A stretch of DNA of 64,000 nt from Rubritalea tangerina (GTDB lineage Bacteria; Verrucomicrobiota; Verrucomicrobiia; Verrucomicrobiales; Akkermansiaceae): contig NZ_JBHUJB010000036.1 of the NCBI RefSeq assembly GCF_042683245.1, positions 1 through 64,000 on the forward strand, given 5' to 3'. Position 1 is the stretch's first letter. Each line of letters opens with the position of its first letter. The translations under genes and the position numbers were made by a program. Positions 1-10,031 of this stretch are shown here, piece by piece. Below the pieces are notes generated by a model. The model saw nothing but the letters and a program-made list of their open reading frames with translations, did no database searches and was not told where the DNA came from.

Positions 1-75
1 GATTCCGTTGTTCAATACAACTTACCCCTAACCAATAGAAAGGAAATAAACTTACCAGTTGACCTCTCTTCACAT

Positions 76-105
76 AAAAGCCCGCACATCTCCGTGCAGG
101 CTTTA
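76..105 (-). terminator. Hairpin terminator after gspD
   Basis: An inverted repeat with arms AAAGCCcGCAC and GTGCaGGCTTT (one mismatch) and a six-base loop sits about 30 bases beyond the gspD stop codon on the minus strand. It is likely the terminator of the leftward gsp operon. No long T tract follows, so efficiency is uncertain. Confidence 0.6.
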
Positions 106-135
106 TATGGAATTTGATTTATGAAGCGAGTAACA

Positions 136-2490
136 CTAACGTTTGCGAACACCACGGAAGGTATTCTTGTTCCGTGTCGGTGGTTGATTCTCAGGCGTTG
201 GATCAGGAAGATACCAGAGTCGTCTTTGAGCTTTTTGCTCGGCAGTCGCCGCATCTTGTTGATCGGGATCAGAATACTTCAATGGAAGTACGCTCGCTCC
301 AGACTGCAGGTCGCGCACAAGTTGGGATTTCTCACCATTTTGCCTTTGCAGATCCATTAACTCAGGTCGCCCATTAACAATCCGTGGAGAAATGAAGATC
401 ACAAGTTCTTCGCGGATCACATCTTTCTGGATAGTGGAGAACAAACGCTTAAGCCCGGGGATATGCATCAATACCGGTATACCACTCTCAGTTGACTCGT
501 TTCTCTCAGTGATCAATCCCCCAAGAACAATGGTCTCCCCATTGGGAACAGTCACAGTCGTGAGAATACTCTCCTGACCAATCGTAGGAATGCTATTTCC
601 ATCAATGACAGTCTCACCAATGATGTTGTTATTCACGAATGAGATCTGTAAGGTCACTTCATTTTTGGAGTTCACCAGTGGGATGACTTCTAGTTCCAAA
701 AGGATGTCACGGAATGCGATGTTAGTAGACTGCGACCCATTATTCCCAGAACCTCCCTGAGTAAATGTATTGGTTGGCACCGCCACTTGCTGGCCTGAGG
801 AGAGGATGGCGCGCCTGTTGTTTGTCGTGAATACCGTCGGACGTGCCATGAGATGGAATTTACCACTATCTTCCATGGCTCTGAGGGTCGCAGTGAAATG
901 CTTACCAATCTGTCCGTAGATCGATAGACCTGCAACGTTATCAAATGCTCCTAAGTTCGTCAGTGTCGTTGGATCTGCTAAGATCGGATAGCCTGTTCTA
1001 TTTTGTGCAGCAAAGCCACTGTTCGCCCCACGAGTGAGCTGATAGGTACGTGCAAAATCCACACCAAAGTCGATCGAGTCCCCAAGATTATAGCGTCCAA
1101 AAATCGCAGTAATCTGTACCTGATCGGTCACTACATCCATCTCGTCTATCAGATCTTTCACCACCTTAATGGACGAAGGAGGCCCTTTGATAATCAAAGT
1201 ATTGTTACTATTGTCGGCAACGAGCAAAGTCTTACCAATAATCACAGCTTCCGGTCCCTCTTCACGAGATGTCTCCGCTAGATTCCCCCCTGCATTGTTC
1301 TGTGAGAAGGATCCATTTGCAGACACTTGCCCACGGTTCTGACCACTAGTAATACGGTTATTTCCACTGCGCTGGTTTCCACCCGCTTCGTCAGAACTTT
1401 TCACAGACACTTGCGTGATGGCATTCTCCGCAATGTTTAAAAATTCAGAGACTGAGAGGAATTTCAACTTATGTTTGTAGAAGTTTCGTTCGTCCAATGG
1501 AGTATCAAAACCAGCCACTAAGCCTTCAGCCACCTCGACATCGATCGGGCGTCCAATCACAAAAATACGATTGGTCCGCACATCGGCAAGCACCTGCACG
1601 CTGCTGAAGCTTTCTCCTCCCGCACGGCGATTATTCTGATTACTGTTCCCTTGGCCACCAGGACGGTTATTAGCGTTGTTCGGCGCGGGAGTCGCAACCG
1701 CCCCACCTGCACCAGCTGAAAGCTGAGTATTCTGCTGAGCACTGAACTCCATGATCGAGCGGATATTCTCAGCAGTCTCCTCAGCGTCTGCATGCTGCAG
1801 TGAAATCCACTTCTGACGAGACAACTCCTGAGGTGTATCTATACGTTCTTTAATACTGATGAGCGTACGAATTAATTGGGAGTTCTCAGTGATTATCAGC
1901 GCATTGGCATTTGGCACAGGAACCACCGATCCGTGCGCATCAAGCTGAGAGACCACTCCAGTAAAGATACTCATTGCCTCTTCCGGCTTAATATAATCAA
2001 AGCCCATGACGTACGTCACAAGTTCCTCGCCATCGGGCAATAACAAAGCGTCAGATACCAAGGGGTAACCACCAGCCTTCCTCACATTAGGGGCTGGCAA
2101 AAGCTTCACCTCATTTGGCCCACTCGGTACAAAGACCAAGCCTTCCAAGAAACAGGTTTTCACCAACAAGTCAGCAGCCTCGCGATAGCTTAGCTTCCCT
2201 TCTTGTACAAAACTAATCTCTACGCCCTGCACTGCTCTGGTGAGAATCACGCGCTTGCCTGTATACTTACGGTAATGCTGAGCGATCGCCTCCCCACTCA
2301 TCTGTGGTTCAATGACGCCTTCTGGAAGAATCGTATTCGGGTCAACCAAGGGCTTTTCCTGAGCTGGTGCCGCCCCTGGTGCAGGAGGTTCAGGCGGCTG
2401 CTCTGGCAACACTGGAGCCTGAGCTGAGGCCACACCTGCAAGCAAGAAGCTGGTGGAAAGCCCGTTAAGAACTTTAGAAATCTTTTTCAT
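136..2490 (-). CDS. gspD: Type II secretion system secretin GspD
   Basis: This is the outer-membrane secretin forming the exit channel of a type II secretion system. The 784-residue protein starts with a signal peptide ending near ASA (residue 23), followed by a Pro/Ala-rich linker. An N0-like domain (about 55-150) and N1-N3-like repeats come next, interrupted by Asn/Gly/Gln-rich loops at about 260-290 and 370-400. The C-terminal secretin domain (about 520-720) carries the VPNGET and VLGGLITER signatures and the IPGLKRLF segment typical of secretins. The tail after 720 is polar and basic. It is the last gene of the leftward gspE-F-K-L-M-C-D run, directly after a GspC/PilP-like gene. Assignment to T2SS rather than type IV pili rests on the linked pseudopilins G-H-I-J. 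Confidence 0.93.
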   Translation of the reverse strand: MKKISKVLNGLSTSFLLAGVASAQAPVLPEQPPEPPAPGAAPAQEKPLVDPNTILPEGVIEPQMSGEAIAQHYRKYTGKRVILTRAVQGVEISFVQEGKLSYREAADLLVKTCFLEGLVFVPSGPNEVKLLPAPNVRKAGGYPLVSDALLLPDGEELVTYVMGFDYIKPEEAMSIFTGVVSQLDAHGSVVPVPNANALIITENSQLIRTLISIKERIDTPQELSRQKWISLQHADAEETAENIRSIMEFSAQQNTQLSAGAGGAVATPAPNNANNRPGGQGNSNQNNRRAGGESFSSVQVLADVRTNRIFVIGRPIDVEVAEGLVAGFDTPLDERNFYKHKLKFLSVSEFLNIAENAITQVSVKSSDEAGGNQRSGNNRITSGQNRGQVSANGSFSQNNAGGNLAETSREEGPEAVIIGKTLLVADNSNNTLIIKGPPSSIKVVKDLIDEMDVVTDQVQITAIFGRYNLGDSIDFGVDFARTYQLTRGANSGFAAQNRTGYPILADPTTLTNLGAFDNVAGLSIYGQIGKHFTATLRAMEDSGKFHLMARPTVFTTNNRRAILSSGQQVAVPTNTFTQGGSGNNGSQSTNIAFRDILLELEVIPLVNSKNEVTLQISFVNNNIIGETVIDGNSIPTIGQESILTTVTVPNGETIVLGGLITERNESTESGIPVLMHIPGLKRLFSTIQKDVIREELVIFISPRIVNGRPELMDLQRQNGEKSQLVRDLQSGASVLPLKYSDPDQQDAATAEQKAQRRLWYLPDPTPENQPPTRNKNTFRGVRKR

Positions 2491-2502
2491 AATGCGTAGG
2501 TC

Positions 2503-3099
2503 TTATTTCGTGCGAGGCACGGGTGGAGTCGGTGAGGGTGTGCGACGCACGCGCGGGCGGCGTCCTGTAGAATTTGTACTCGGAGTCGGAGTTGTCTTAC
2601 CTGCGGTTGGAACAGGTGGGCGGTTACTTGTGGTAGGACGCACTGGCTGCCCCTTGGGGGCTGCTTTCGTCACCACTTTTGAGGCTTTAGCGATGCTGTT
2701 TTTAATATCTGTGGAATTGAACCCAATTGTCTGTTGGCTCCCCCCACTCATCACCACTGCAGTAGTTTGCATGTAGCTGTTCTTATTCGGGTTGACCTTC
2801 ACGAGACGAAGCCCATTTTTGTTAGTAGGCTTACCTTCCTTAAGAACAATCCGGGTCTTAGGGTCCTTGCGATCCACCACCGTTACATACCAACCATCAT
2901 CAAACTTCGTGACCCCTCTGAGCGCTAAGGAAGTGCTCACTGGTTTGGGCGCGTCAGCTATCACCTTTTTCTTGATGATGAAGGGCGACCTCTTTGGAAT
3001 CGCGCTAAACTCATTGAAGTTAGGATTTATCGGCACAGTTCCCTCCGCTAGCATGGCTAGCAAAATATTGGCACTCAGAACTGTTAGTAATTTATGCAT
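2503..3099 (-). CDS. Putative GspC/PilP-like periplasmic connector
   Basis: This 198-residue protein has an N-terminal hydrophobic signal (about 1-19). A small beta-rich domain at about 55-110 has the pattern LALRGV..DDGWYV..VDRK..EG, reminiscent of the homology region of GspC and of PilP. The C-terminal third is low in complexity, rich in Pro, Thr and Arg, with repeated PTPS/RPP segments. It lies between gspM and gspD, the position expected for the factor that couples the inner-membrane platform to the secretin. The family call is an inference from position and weak motif similarity; no GspC-type PDZ domain is visible. Confidence 0.5.
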   Translation of the reverse strand: MHKLLTVLSANILLAMLAEGTVPINPNFNEFSAIPKRSPFIIKKKVIADAPKPVSTSLALRGVTKFDDGWYVTVVDRKDPKTRIVLKEGKPTNKNGLRLVKVNPNKNSYMQTTAVVMSGGSQQTIGFNSTDIKNSIAKASKVVTKAAPKGQPVRPTTSNRPPVPTAGKTTPTPSTNSTGRRPRVRRTPSPTPPVPRTK

Positions 3100-3117
3100 G
3101 AGTCAATGGTTTCTACA

Positions 3118-3654
3118 CTATAGAGATTCAGATGCAATCAGCCATTGTTCGGCTGTGAGGGTACAGATGATCGTTTCGTCTTCCTCAGCTTTCGGCGAAG
3201 GCCTCATCAAAATTTGAGTGACCGCACGAAATTCACTTGGCTGGTGAATCTCCACGAGCCATTGGTAGATCTGCTCTTCAGTGGCAGTCGCTGTCATCTG
3301 AATTTTTGTCCTCTGATACTTACCTCCCTTATTATCTAGGGGGCTGAGCTGAGGCTTCTCTGGAGTAAAGCCTAACTTTTTCCCTGAGCTCGTGAGAAAC
3401 TCTAACAATTTACTCTGCTCAGCACCGAAGGTGGATGGCTCCGGCTCATACTGATCCATCCATGCCACTTCCTCAGCGATCACATCTGCGGTGGTCACAC
3501 TATTACGGTAGCTCTCAGCACGCACAGCGAGAGACATCGCTTGGCCCTCTTTTTCTCGATAAGTTTCAAGATACTTCTTAATCCCCCACACATGCCCAAA
3601 CACTAGGACCATGCCAGCGATCATCAGAAACATTGTTTTTTCACGCTTATTCAT
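3118..3654 (-). CDS. GspM/PilO-like inner-membrane platform protein
   Basis: This 178-residue protein has one N-terminal membrane helix (about 8-25), a short coiled-coil stretch and a C-terminal ferredoxin-like periplasmic region. That topology is shared by GspM and PilO. It starts three bases after the stop codon of the GspL-like gene, so the two are probably translationally coupled. The role would be to hold GspL and the pseudopilus assembly platform in the inner membrane. Sequence conservation in this family is low, so the call rests on topology and operon position. Confidence 0.65.
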   Translation of the reverse strand: MNKREKTMFLMIAGMVLVFGHVWGIKKYLETYREKEGQAMSLAVRAESYRNSVTTADVIAEEVAWMDQYEPEPSTFGAEQSKLLEFLTSSGKKLGFTPEKPQLSPLDNKGGKYQRTKIQMTATATEEQIYQWLVEIHQPSEFRAVTQILMRPSPKAEEDETIICTLTAEQWLIASESL

Positions 3655-3657
3655 CGC

Positions 3658-4884
3658 TTAATATCCCTCGTAGCCAACAGGCTTTGCATTAAATTGAAAT
3701 TCCCAGAGTCGCGTCTTACTGGATTGCTTAGGTTGCCCTAACTCCCACTCGTATTCCTCAAAAACATCCGACTTCCTCAACTTAGGCTTAAATCGGTTCA
3801 AGGCATCCGGAGTTGTAGCATTCCCTTTGATTTGAATGAACCCTTGTTGCACATTGATTTCGGTGAAGCGTATCGGCTGCCCGCCCGGAATCGCCATGAC
3901 GCATTCCTTAAACAAACGCAATGGCCAGTTAGGCGTCACCACTGGCGATAGCTCATCCCAAGCCGCAAAATGGTCCTGATTACTCTGCCAGGAGGGAGCA
4001 AACTGAGCGATTTCATTCTCAAGCTTCGCAATCTTTTGATCCTGTTGGTGATTTTTCCACCACAGGACAACTCCTGCGATTAAATACAATGCCGCCACAG
4101 CCATGAGCACAACCCGCAAGCGCATCATTGATCTAACCCGCTTCTCCCACTCACTCACTGCAGAAGGCTGCAGTTCTATAGTACTTGTAGGAAATGATGG
4201 AACGGGTCGCGGTTCCTGATGTAACAGAAGGTTCGCTGAGGCCAGCTGCTTCTCGAGCTCAGTCACATCCTCAAACGAGGACCACAGCAAGAGTTCGTGC
4301 GGATGAAACGCAATCCCCTTCATTGCCAGCTGTGAGCAAAGAAGCGAAATCGTCATGCCCAAGTTGAGAACCTCCGATCCCAATGGCTCAATAAAGAACG
4401 GTACGTTGTTTCGGTAAAACGCTAAACACCAAGTGTGCCGTTCTTTCCAGAGTGCAATACAGTCGCCGTCTCGGTTTGGTGAATAGAATCTTGCTGAAAA
4501 ATCAAACGAGTAATGCCGTAGGTCGTTCTCTGCGTTCAACTCCTCTTCTAACAGATAGATGGCGGAAACAAATGTCTTCCCGTCAGATTTCTCTACAGGG
4601 ATACAATCCCACCCCTGATAAGCCTCATCCATAAGAAGCCCTGAACTCTCAAGTTCAAGTTGAGCCGCTCCTCGATATTCTTCAACATCATCACTCGGAA
4701 CTAATAAAGGAATCGTCGCCACCCGACAGACAGAAAAAGCAACACAAGCACCAGGCTGAGCATCTGACTTTCCAACAGCTCCATCCAAGGACTTTACATG
4801 CTTCACCACGTCAGCGCGCTGGCTCCACACTTCCCATCCATCTGCCTCAGATGGTAAGATGACTATTTTCTCTGATTTACTCAC
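3658..4884 (-). CDS. GspL-like platform protein (actin-like domain plus membrane helix)
   Basis: This 408-residue protein has a cytoplasmic N-terminal half (about 1-230) resembling the degenerate ASKHA fold of GspL/PilM. One membrane helix follows at about 257-275, then a coiled coil and a periplasmic ferredoxin-like domain (about 330-400) as in GspL/PilN. In the secretion machine it would link the GspE ATPase to GspM. The start overlaps the end of gspK by eight bases. No nucleotide-binding motif is obvious. Confidence 0.7.
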   Translation of the reverse strand: MSKSEKIVILPSEADGWEVWSQRADVVKHVKSLDGAVGKSDAQPGACVAFSVCRVATIPLLVPSDDVEEYRGAAQLELESSGLLMDEAYQGWDCIPVEKSDGKTFVSAIYLLEEELNAENDLRHYSFDFSARFYSPNRDGDCIALWKERHTWCLAFYRNNVPFFIEPLGSEVLNLGMTISLLCSQLAMKGIAFHPHELLLWSSFEDVTELEKQLASANLLLHQEPRPVPSFPTSTIELQPSAVSEWEKRVRSMMRLRVVLMAVAALYLIAGVVLWWKNHQQDQKIAKLENEIAQFAPSWQSNQDHFAAWDELSPVVTPNWPLRLFKECVMAIPGGQPIRFTEINVQQGFIQIKGNATTPDALNRFKPKLRKSDVFEEYEWELGQPKQSSKTRLWEFQFNAKPVGYEGY

Positions 4885-5821
4885 TTGTTAATTGCTTTTC
4901 TTGATACTCTAACAAACCACTTTGTCCTCCCTTAGCGCCTGAAATGGCGCGAATGAGGTACTGGAAACTACCTGAATAACCAACACTCTCAATCCTTAAA
5001 ATTGAGCCATTCAATGTGAAACGCTGCGCAATCGTATCTCGATACCCTGGTGGTGAAGCCATATCATCGAGTGCCTCACCAACACTCTCAAATCGAATAT
5101 CATCTTCCGTACCCATCATTCCATCATCACCTGCCACAAATGCGCGGAACTCTGCTGCAATTGAAACCTCAACCTCCGCGGCTGCAGCCAACAACTCTGG
5201 GTGCGCTTCATGAATATCGAGTGGCCCCTGAGACCATAAAGTGAAAAATTCGCGCCAATCAGGTTTGAGTTCCTCAACCAGATAAAAGCCACGAACGAGC
5301 TGCAGCTCATCTAAATCGCGAAATGGCCGATTGTAGGGACGGTCAAGGTAGCCAAGCTCACGGTAATACTCAGCCTCAGCCCCATTCAGGCTAATCAACT
5401 CATCACCATCGACCCAATCCGTCAGAGCATCGACGAGCTGATCGACTTCGCGATCTTCTAGCCCCCATATCTTAAATAAATTGGTAAGAGCCCCCTTATC
5501 TTGAGAGCTCAGCACCGCATTGATATTTAATCGAGCAGCTTCCGGCTCAATCACCACAGCATACCCCTCATCATACTCAGCTGGAGGACCTTGAAGGATC
5601 GGATCGTCACGCTCGATCCCCGGATGTAGACCATAACTTAGACCTGTGTGAGCCTGCTGCCAGGCTGTAAAAGAATGCACCTCTGCGACATTATCATCCA
5701 CATCAACCTTCAACATCGTCAGCGTCACCACTAAAAGTGAAGTCATGAATGTGATCACCCAGAGCACGGCGATGAGTGCTACCCCGCGCCGGTCACTAGT
5801 TCTATGGAGAGGTTTCTGCAT
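4877..5821 (-). CDS. GspK-like minor pseudopilin
   Basis: This 314-residue protein has a basic leader (RRG), then GVALIAVLWVITFMTSLLV, the typical non-Phe GspK N-terminus with a prepilin-like cleavage site before the hydrophobic helix. The large globular part contains LNINAVLSSQ and the DALTDWVDGD helix-hairpin-helix segment characteristic of GspK. GspK caps the pseudopilus tip together with GspI and GspJ. It is separated from the other pseudopilins, which sit on the opposite strand at 9.1-11.1 kb. Confidence 0.85.
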   Translation of the reverse strand: MQKPLHRTSDRRGVALIAVLWVITFMTSLLVVTLTMLKVDVDDNVAEVHSFTAWQQAHTGLSYGLHPGIERDDPILQGPPAEYDEGYAVVIEPEAARLNINAVLSSQDKGALTNLFKIWGLEDREVDQLVDALTDWVDGDELISLNGAEAEYYRELGYLDRPYNRPFRDLDELQLVRGFYLVEELKPDWREFFTLWSQGPLDIHEAHPELLAAAAEVEVSIAAEFRAFVAGDDGMMGTEDDIRFESVGEALDDMASPPGYRDTIAQRFTLNGSILRIESVGYSGSFQYLIRAISGAKGGQSGLLEYQEKQLTSE

Positions 5822-5823
5822 CC

Positions 5824-7062
5824 TTATCTCTTAATATTACCCATGGTTTCGTAGATCGCTTGAATCATTGTATACGATAGTAGCGCCACCAAACCTGCCA
5901 TGGCCAAAAGAACTATCGGAGAAATCAAGCCCAAGACACTTTTGATCAAAATAGAGAGGCGTTTATCGTAGTACTCGCCTGCTCGGACTAATGCGCGTGC
6001 CAACTTTCCCGTACTCTCCCCCACCGCGATCAAATCAACCATGTTGGCGGGAAACATCTCAGTCTTGCGCATACAACGGGTCAATCGGTAACCATCCCCA
6101 ACGCCATCGGAGATAGAGGCTAACCTCCCTTTGAAATAGCGATTCGTCATCGTCTCCGAGGTCAACTGTAGCCCCTGAACTAAAGGCACACCATTCGCGA
6201 GTAGATTACCCAATGTCTGTAGCCACTGGACATAAATCCCATACATCAAAACATCCCCTATCACTGGCAACTTCAACTTCGCCTCGTCCCAGACTGCCTT
6301 GTTCGCCTCAGATTGATACCATACTTTCCCAGCAACAGCGGCCGCTACCGCCAGCACAAGAATTGTCACCCATTGGCTTCTCAGGAAATCACCCAATGAT
6401 GTTGCTAATTTAACACCGAGTGGCATCTCAGACCCCGGCATCCCTTCAAGCAAACTCGTGATCTGAGGTAAAAGGTAAAAAATAAACACCAAGGTCACGA
6501 TCACACATGCCAAGATCAAAAAGGCCGGATAAATCATCGCTTGAGTGAGGCGTGCTCGCAACTCCATCTGCTCCTTCATATAGAGCCCGTGTTGCTTCAA
6601 AATCGTTTGCAAACTGCCACTCGCCTCACCCGCTTTCACTAGATTACAGTACAGCTGATCAAATGCTGGCGACACGCGTGGCAGCGCTTGGTACATCTGT
6701 TCACCCTCTGTCACCCAGCGACGCAATTTTGCGGAGGCGCGTTTCAAAACCCCACTCTCATCCCTCTGCTCCATCGAAGCAAGTGCGGGCTCCAATGGCA
6801 GCCCCGCTTCCAGCAGCTCTGAAAGTTCCTCAGTGAAAGCAATCACATCCTTGTTTTTCAGGACCACAGGCTCATCAAGGCTTTCTTCTTTCTTTTCCTC
6901 AGCCTTCTTCTTTTTACCTGCAGTCGCCTCCTTAATTGTGACAGGCCTCAACCCCTTGGCTTGAAGAAACCGCATCGCCTCCGAACGCGTCGCCAGATCC
7001 AGCTCCCCCGCTTGCTTCTGCCCAGCCGCGTCCATGGCGACATATTGAAAAACCTTGGCCAT
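5824..7062 (-). CDS. gspF: Type II secretion inner-membrane protein GspF
   Basis: GspF is the polytopic inner-membrane core of the assembly platform. The protein (412 residues from the ATG at 7062; a GTG lies one codon upstream, overlapping the gspE stop) has a short N-terminal domain, a Lys/Glu-rich linker at about 45-65 and two GspF repeats. The first repeat covers about 75-195 and the second about 275-400. Membrane helices sit near 175-195, 235-255 and 385-405. It directly follows gspE. Confidence 0.92.
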   Translation of the reverse strand: MAKVFQYVAMDAAGQKQAGELDLATRSEAMRFLQAKGLRPVTIKEATAGKKKKAEEKKEESLDEPVVLKNKDVIAFTEELSELLEAGLPLEPALASMEQRDESGVLKRASAKLRRWVTEGEQMYQALPRVSPAFDQLYCNLVKAGEASGSLQTILKQHGLYMKEQMELRARLTQAMIYPAFLILACVIVTLVFIFYLLPQITSLLEGMPGSEMPLGVKLATSLGDFLRSQWVTILVLAVAAAVAGKVWYQSEANKAVWDEAKLKLPVIGDVLMYGIYVQWLQTLGNLLANGVPLVQGLQLTSETMTNRYFKGRLASISDGVGDGYRLTRCMRKTEMFPANMVDLIAVGESTGKLARALVRAGEYYDKRLSILIKSVLGLISPIVLLAMAGLVALLSYTMIQAIYETMGNIKR

Positions 7063-7064
7063 CA

Positions 7065-8807
7065 CTAACTATTTATGACACCTGAATGAGCATGTGTTGA
7101 TGACAGCACCTCTTCTATCGAGGTCACCCCCTTCATCACCTTGCGCCAACCGTAATCGCGCATGGTTTCAAAACCTTCCTTCACTGCCTGTTCAAAGACC
7201 GCATTCTCATCTGCTCCCTTCGCGATCAAATTCTGAATGGATTCTGAAATCTGACAGATCTCGTAAATAGCGATACGCCCCTGATACCCGGTGTGGCGGC
7301 ACTCTGGACACCCGACGGCAACACAAGGATGCCCTTCCAAGCGGTAAATCGGACGTGGGATCCCCAATTCCTCAGCGCGTGCCTCAGACCAATCTTTCAC
7401 TGGTTCGGCACAATGACTGCAGAGCCTACGCACCAATCGCTGAGCCAAGAAGGCCCGCACTGAGGCCGATACCAAGAATGGCTCAATATCCATATCCAAT
7501 AAGCGGCTGATCCCGCCAATCGCAGTATTCGTGTGCAGGGTACTAAACACCAAGTGACCAGTCAGTGAGGCTCGAATCGCAATCTCAGCTGTCTCGGTAT
7601 CACGAATCTCACCAATCATCACATTGTTCGGGTCAGCACGTAGGATCGACCGCAATCCCTTCGCAAAGGTGAGCCCGACTTCCGGACGCACAGCAATCTG
7701 CACAATACCAGGTAATTTGTTCTCTACTGGATCCTCAATCGTCACCGTGCGCGTCTCCGGCTTGTTCAAATGGTCTAAGAAACAATAAAGACTCGTCGAT
7801 TTACCAGACCCCGTCGGCCCCGTGGCCAAAATAACCCCATGTGACAATGAGAGCACCTCATGAATGGCATGCTTCACCGTGTCTTCTAGCTCCAGAGCAT
7901 TCAGATCGAATTTCTCTTGGTTCAAAAGACGCAAACTCACAGTCTCTCCTTCCACAGACGGTATCGTCGCAACACGCACATCGATACTCTTTCCTTCGTT
8001 CTTCAAATGAATACGCCCGTCTTGTGGCATCCGACGTTCCGCCACATCCAAACGCGACATGATTTTCAAGCGCGCCACCACCGAAGACTGAAGTGCATTA
8101 ATCCGCTCAGGTACCGGCACATCCAGTAATTGCCCATCCACACGGTAACGAATGCGTAATAGATCACTCTGAGGCTCGATGTGGATATCTGTCGCTTTGT
8201 GCACCAATGCCTCTCGGATGATCTGATTCACGAATCGCAACACACTCGCCTCATCAGACTCGTCTTCATCCAAAACCGATGCCTCATCCTTCTCAGCAAG
8301 CTGGTCAGCTTCAAGATCACGACCTGCCAAAATCTTTTCAAAGGTATCCGCACCCACACCATAAATGGCACTCAAGGAACTTCTAACATGCCTCCGCTCG
8401 GCCAATACCCAACGCAACGTGTAGGGGAGTTTCCGCGTCAAGGTTTGGCGCGCCTCCATCCGATAGGGGTCATAGCAGGCAATGCTCAAGACGTTCTCTT
8501 CCAGCGCCAGTGGCACCACTTGATAGCGAATCGCTAATGCGGCACTACACACTTGCTTGAGCTCACTTACGTCCTCAGGTTCCAATTCTCCAGTGAGTAA
8601 AGGCATATGCACCAACTCCGCCAAGCCCTTGTAGAAATCCTCTTCAGTCACCAAGCCTGCATCTAACAATGCGTCAATGATGGGTAATTGCAGTTGGCTA
8701 GCACTATCAATCACCTCCTCGATACTCGCCTCCTCGGCACGACTAGAGGAACAGGACAACTCAAAGAGCTGCTGCACGATTGGGCTTCTTTCTAAAATTT
8801 CACTCAT
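7065..8807 (-). CDS. gspE: Type II secretion ATPase GspE
   Basis: This is the cytoplasmic hexameric ATPase that drives pseudopilus assembly. From the ATG at 8807 it has 580 residues; the longer frame would need a GTG at 8828. An MshEN-type N-terminal domain (about 30-150) precedes the ATPase core, with Walker A GPTGSGKST, the His box and Walker B-like GEIRDTETA. A zinc-binding tetracysteine module (CSHC and CPEC) follows, as in GspE/PilB. It heads the leftward operon, with gspG-J diverging from the same 280-base spacer. Confidence 0.95.
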   Translation of the reverse strand: MSEILERSPIVQQLFELSCSSSRAEEASIEEVIDSASQLQLPIIDALLDAGLVTEEDFYKGLAELVHMPLLTGELEPEDVSELKQVCSAALAIRYQVVPLALEENVLSIACYDPYRMEARQTLTRKLPYTLRWVLAERRHVRSSLSAIYGVGADTFEKILAGRDLEADQLAEKDEASVLDEDESDEASVLRFVNQIIREALVHKATDIHIEPQSDLLRIRYRVDGQLLDVPVPERINALQSSVVARLKIMSRLDVAERRMPQDGRIHLKNEGKSIDVRVATIPSVEGETVSLRLLNQEKFDLNALELEDTVKHAIHEVLSLSHGVILATGPTGSGKSTSLYCFLDHLNKPETRTVTIEDPVENKLPGIVQIAVRPEVGLTFAKGLRSILRADPNNVMIGEIRDTETAEIAIRASLTGHLVFSTLHTNTAIGGISRLLDMDIEPFLVSASVRAFLAQRLVRRLCSHCAEPVKDWSEARAEELGIPRPIYRLEGHPCVAVGCPECRHTGYQGRIAIYEICQISESIQNLIAKGADENAVFEQAVKEGFETMRDYGWRKVMKGVTSIEEVLSSTHAHSGVINS

Positions 8808-9085
8808 ATAGGGTTCTTCGAAGACCACTCACTGGGTTTCAACCGAGCTAGCGGCGGTGAGTTGCAGATTTTTCTTAACTTACTCAAATAATACTTCAAG
8901 ACACGATTACTGGCCGAAAACGCATATCAGAGAAACAATTCACGTAAAGCCCAACGCTACCTCTCTAAATAAATTGTCTATCCAGCTTCTGAAGGTCCTC
9001 AATCCCCGACTGCTCCCCATGAGATTCCGCAATTCCTAAGCCGACAGTTTGACAAAGCCTACTAAATAACTTAACGAATTCACCT

Positions 9086-9529
9086 ATGAAGTGTGCTCCT
9101 ACCCATAAACACCCTCGCCTCCGCGGCGGCTTTACTCTCCTTGAAATGATGATGGTCATGGCCATCATCGCCATCCTCGTGGGTGGCGTTATCGCCCTCA
9201 CCAAAGATTTCTCAGGTGGTGCTAAAATTCAAAAAGCCGAAAGTGAGATGCAGACACTCGCCGGTCACCTGATGAACTACAAAAATTTAGCCGGACGCTA
9301 TCCAACTTCAGAACAAGGTTTGGACGCACTAATCAACAAACCCACAAGTGCTCCAAAACCAAGACGGTGGGACCAGACACTCAAAGCCCTTCCTGATGAT
9401 CCATGGGGGAATCCATACATCTACAAGATGCCTGGCACAAAAGATTCATCCACCTACGAACTGATCAGCTACGGCGCCGATGGCCAACCAGGTGGTGACG
9501 ATGACATCAGCTCGCAGGATGCGCAATAA
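9086..9529 (+). CDS. gspG: Major pseudopilin GspG
   Basis: This 147-residue pseudopilin has a short basic leader and the prepilin peptidase site GG/FTLLEMMMVMAI. The GspG globular domain includes YKNLAGRYPTSEQGLDAL, PDDPWGNPY and the calcium-site-like end SYGADGQPGGDDD. It is the main subunit of the periplasmic pseudopilus. It begins the rightward arm of the split gsp locus. Confidence 0.95.
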   Translation: MKCAPTHKHPRLRGGFTLLEMMMVMAIIAILVGGVIALTKDFSGGAKIQKAESEMQTLAGHLMNYKNLAGRYPTSEQGLDALINKPTSAPKPRRWDQTLKALPDDPWGNPYIYKMPGTKDSSTYELISYGADGQPGGDDDISSQDAQ

Positions 9530-10031
9530 GCCCACATGTACCCCGAACCGCTCAGGGTTCACTCTTTTAGAAATAATGGTCACCTTGGCCATTATTTCTG
9601 TTTTATTAGGCTCTGCTGTCCTTTTCATAGCCAATAACGACAATAAGGCTATGGAACAAATAGCCCAACAAACGCAGGTGCTTGCGAAAGAAACTCTGCG
9701 CAAAGCAAAACAAGAGGAACGTCCCTACTCAATCATCCTGACCAACCGCGAGATCTGGGTGCAGCCAGAAAACTCCAACCTAGAGCTCGACCTCCAAGAC
9801 GCCTCTCGCCGCACCCAAACGATCGCCATCCCCGATGGTGTCTCAGTCTCGATCTTGGAACAACCCGACGACGGCTGGTTCACTCTCAAAAAAAATTCAG
9901 CCCCCTTCATTTGGACTTTCACCCAATCCGGGCTTTGCGATAACCTTGAAATCCAATTTGAAGACGATAATGCCATCGAAACAATGGCATTCCATCCACT
10001 GACCGCCGGCGAAATTCTCGATGAAGAATAA
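9519..10031 (+). CDS. GspH-like pseudopilin
   Basis: The N-terminus SGFTLLEIMVTLAIISVLLG is a canonical type 4 prepilin signal, followed by a beta-rich globular domain; the length (170 residues) fits GspH. The ATG at 9519 overlaps the gspG stop by 11 bases; another ATG lies at 9501. It is a minor pseudopilin, called GspH from order (G-H-I-J) and size, since sequence alone is weakly diagnostic. Confidence 0.8.
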   Translation: MRNKPTCTPNRSGFTLLEIMVTLAIISVLLGSAVLFIANNDNKAMEQIAQQTQVLAKETLRKAKQEERPYSIILTNREIWVQPENSNLELDLQDASRRTQTIAIPDGVSVSILEQPDDGWFTLKKNSAPFIWTFTQSGLCDNLEIQFEDDNAIETMAFHPLTAGEILDEE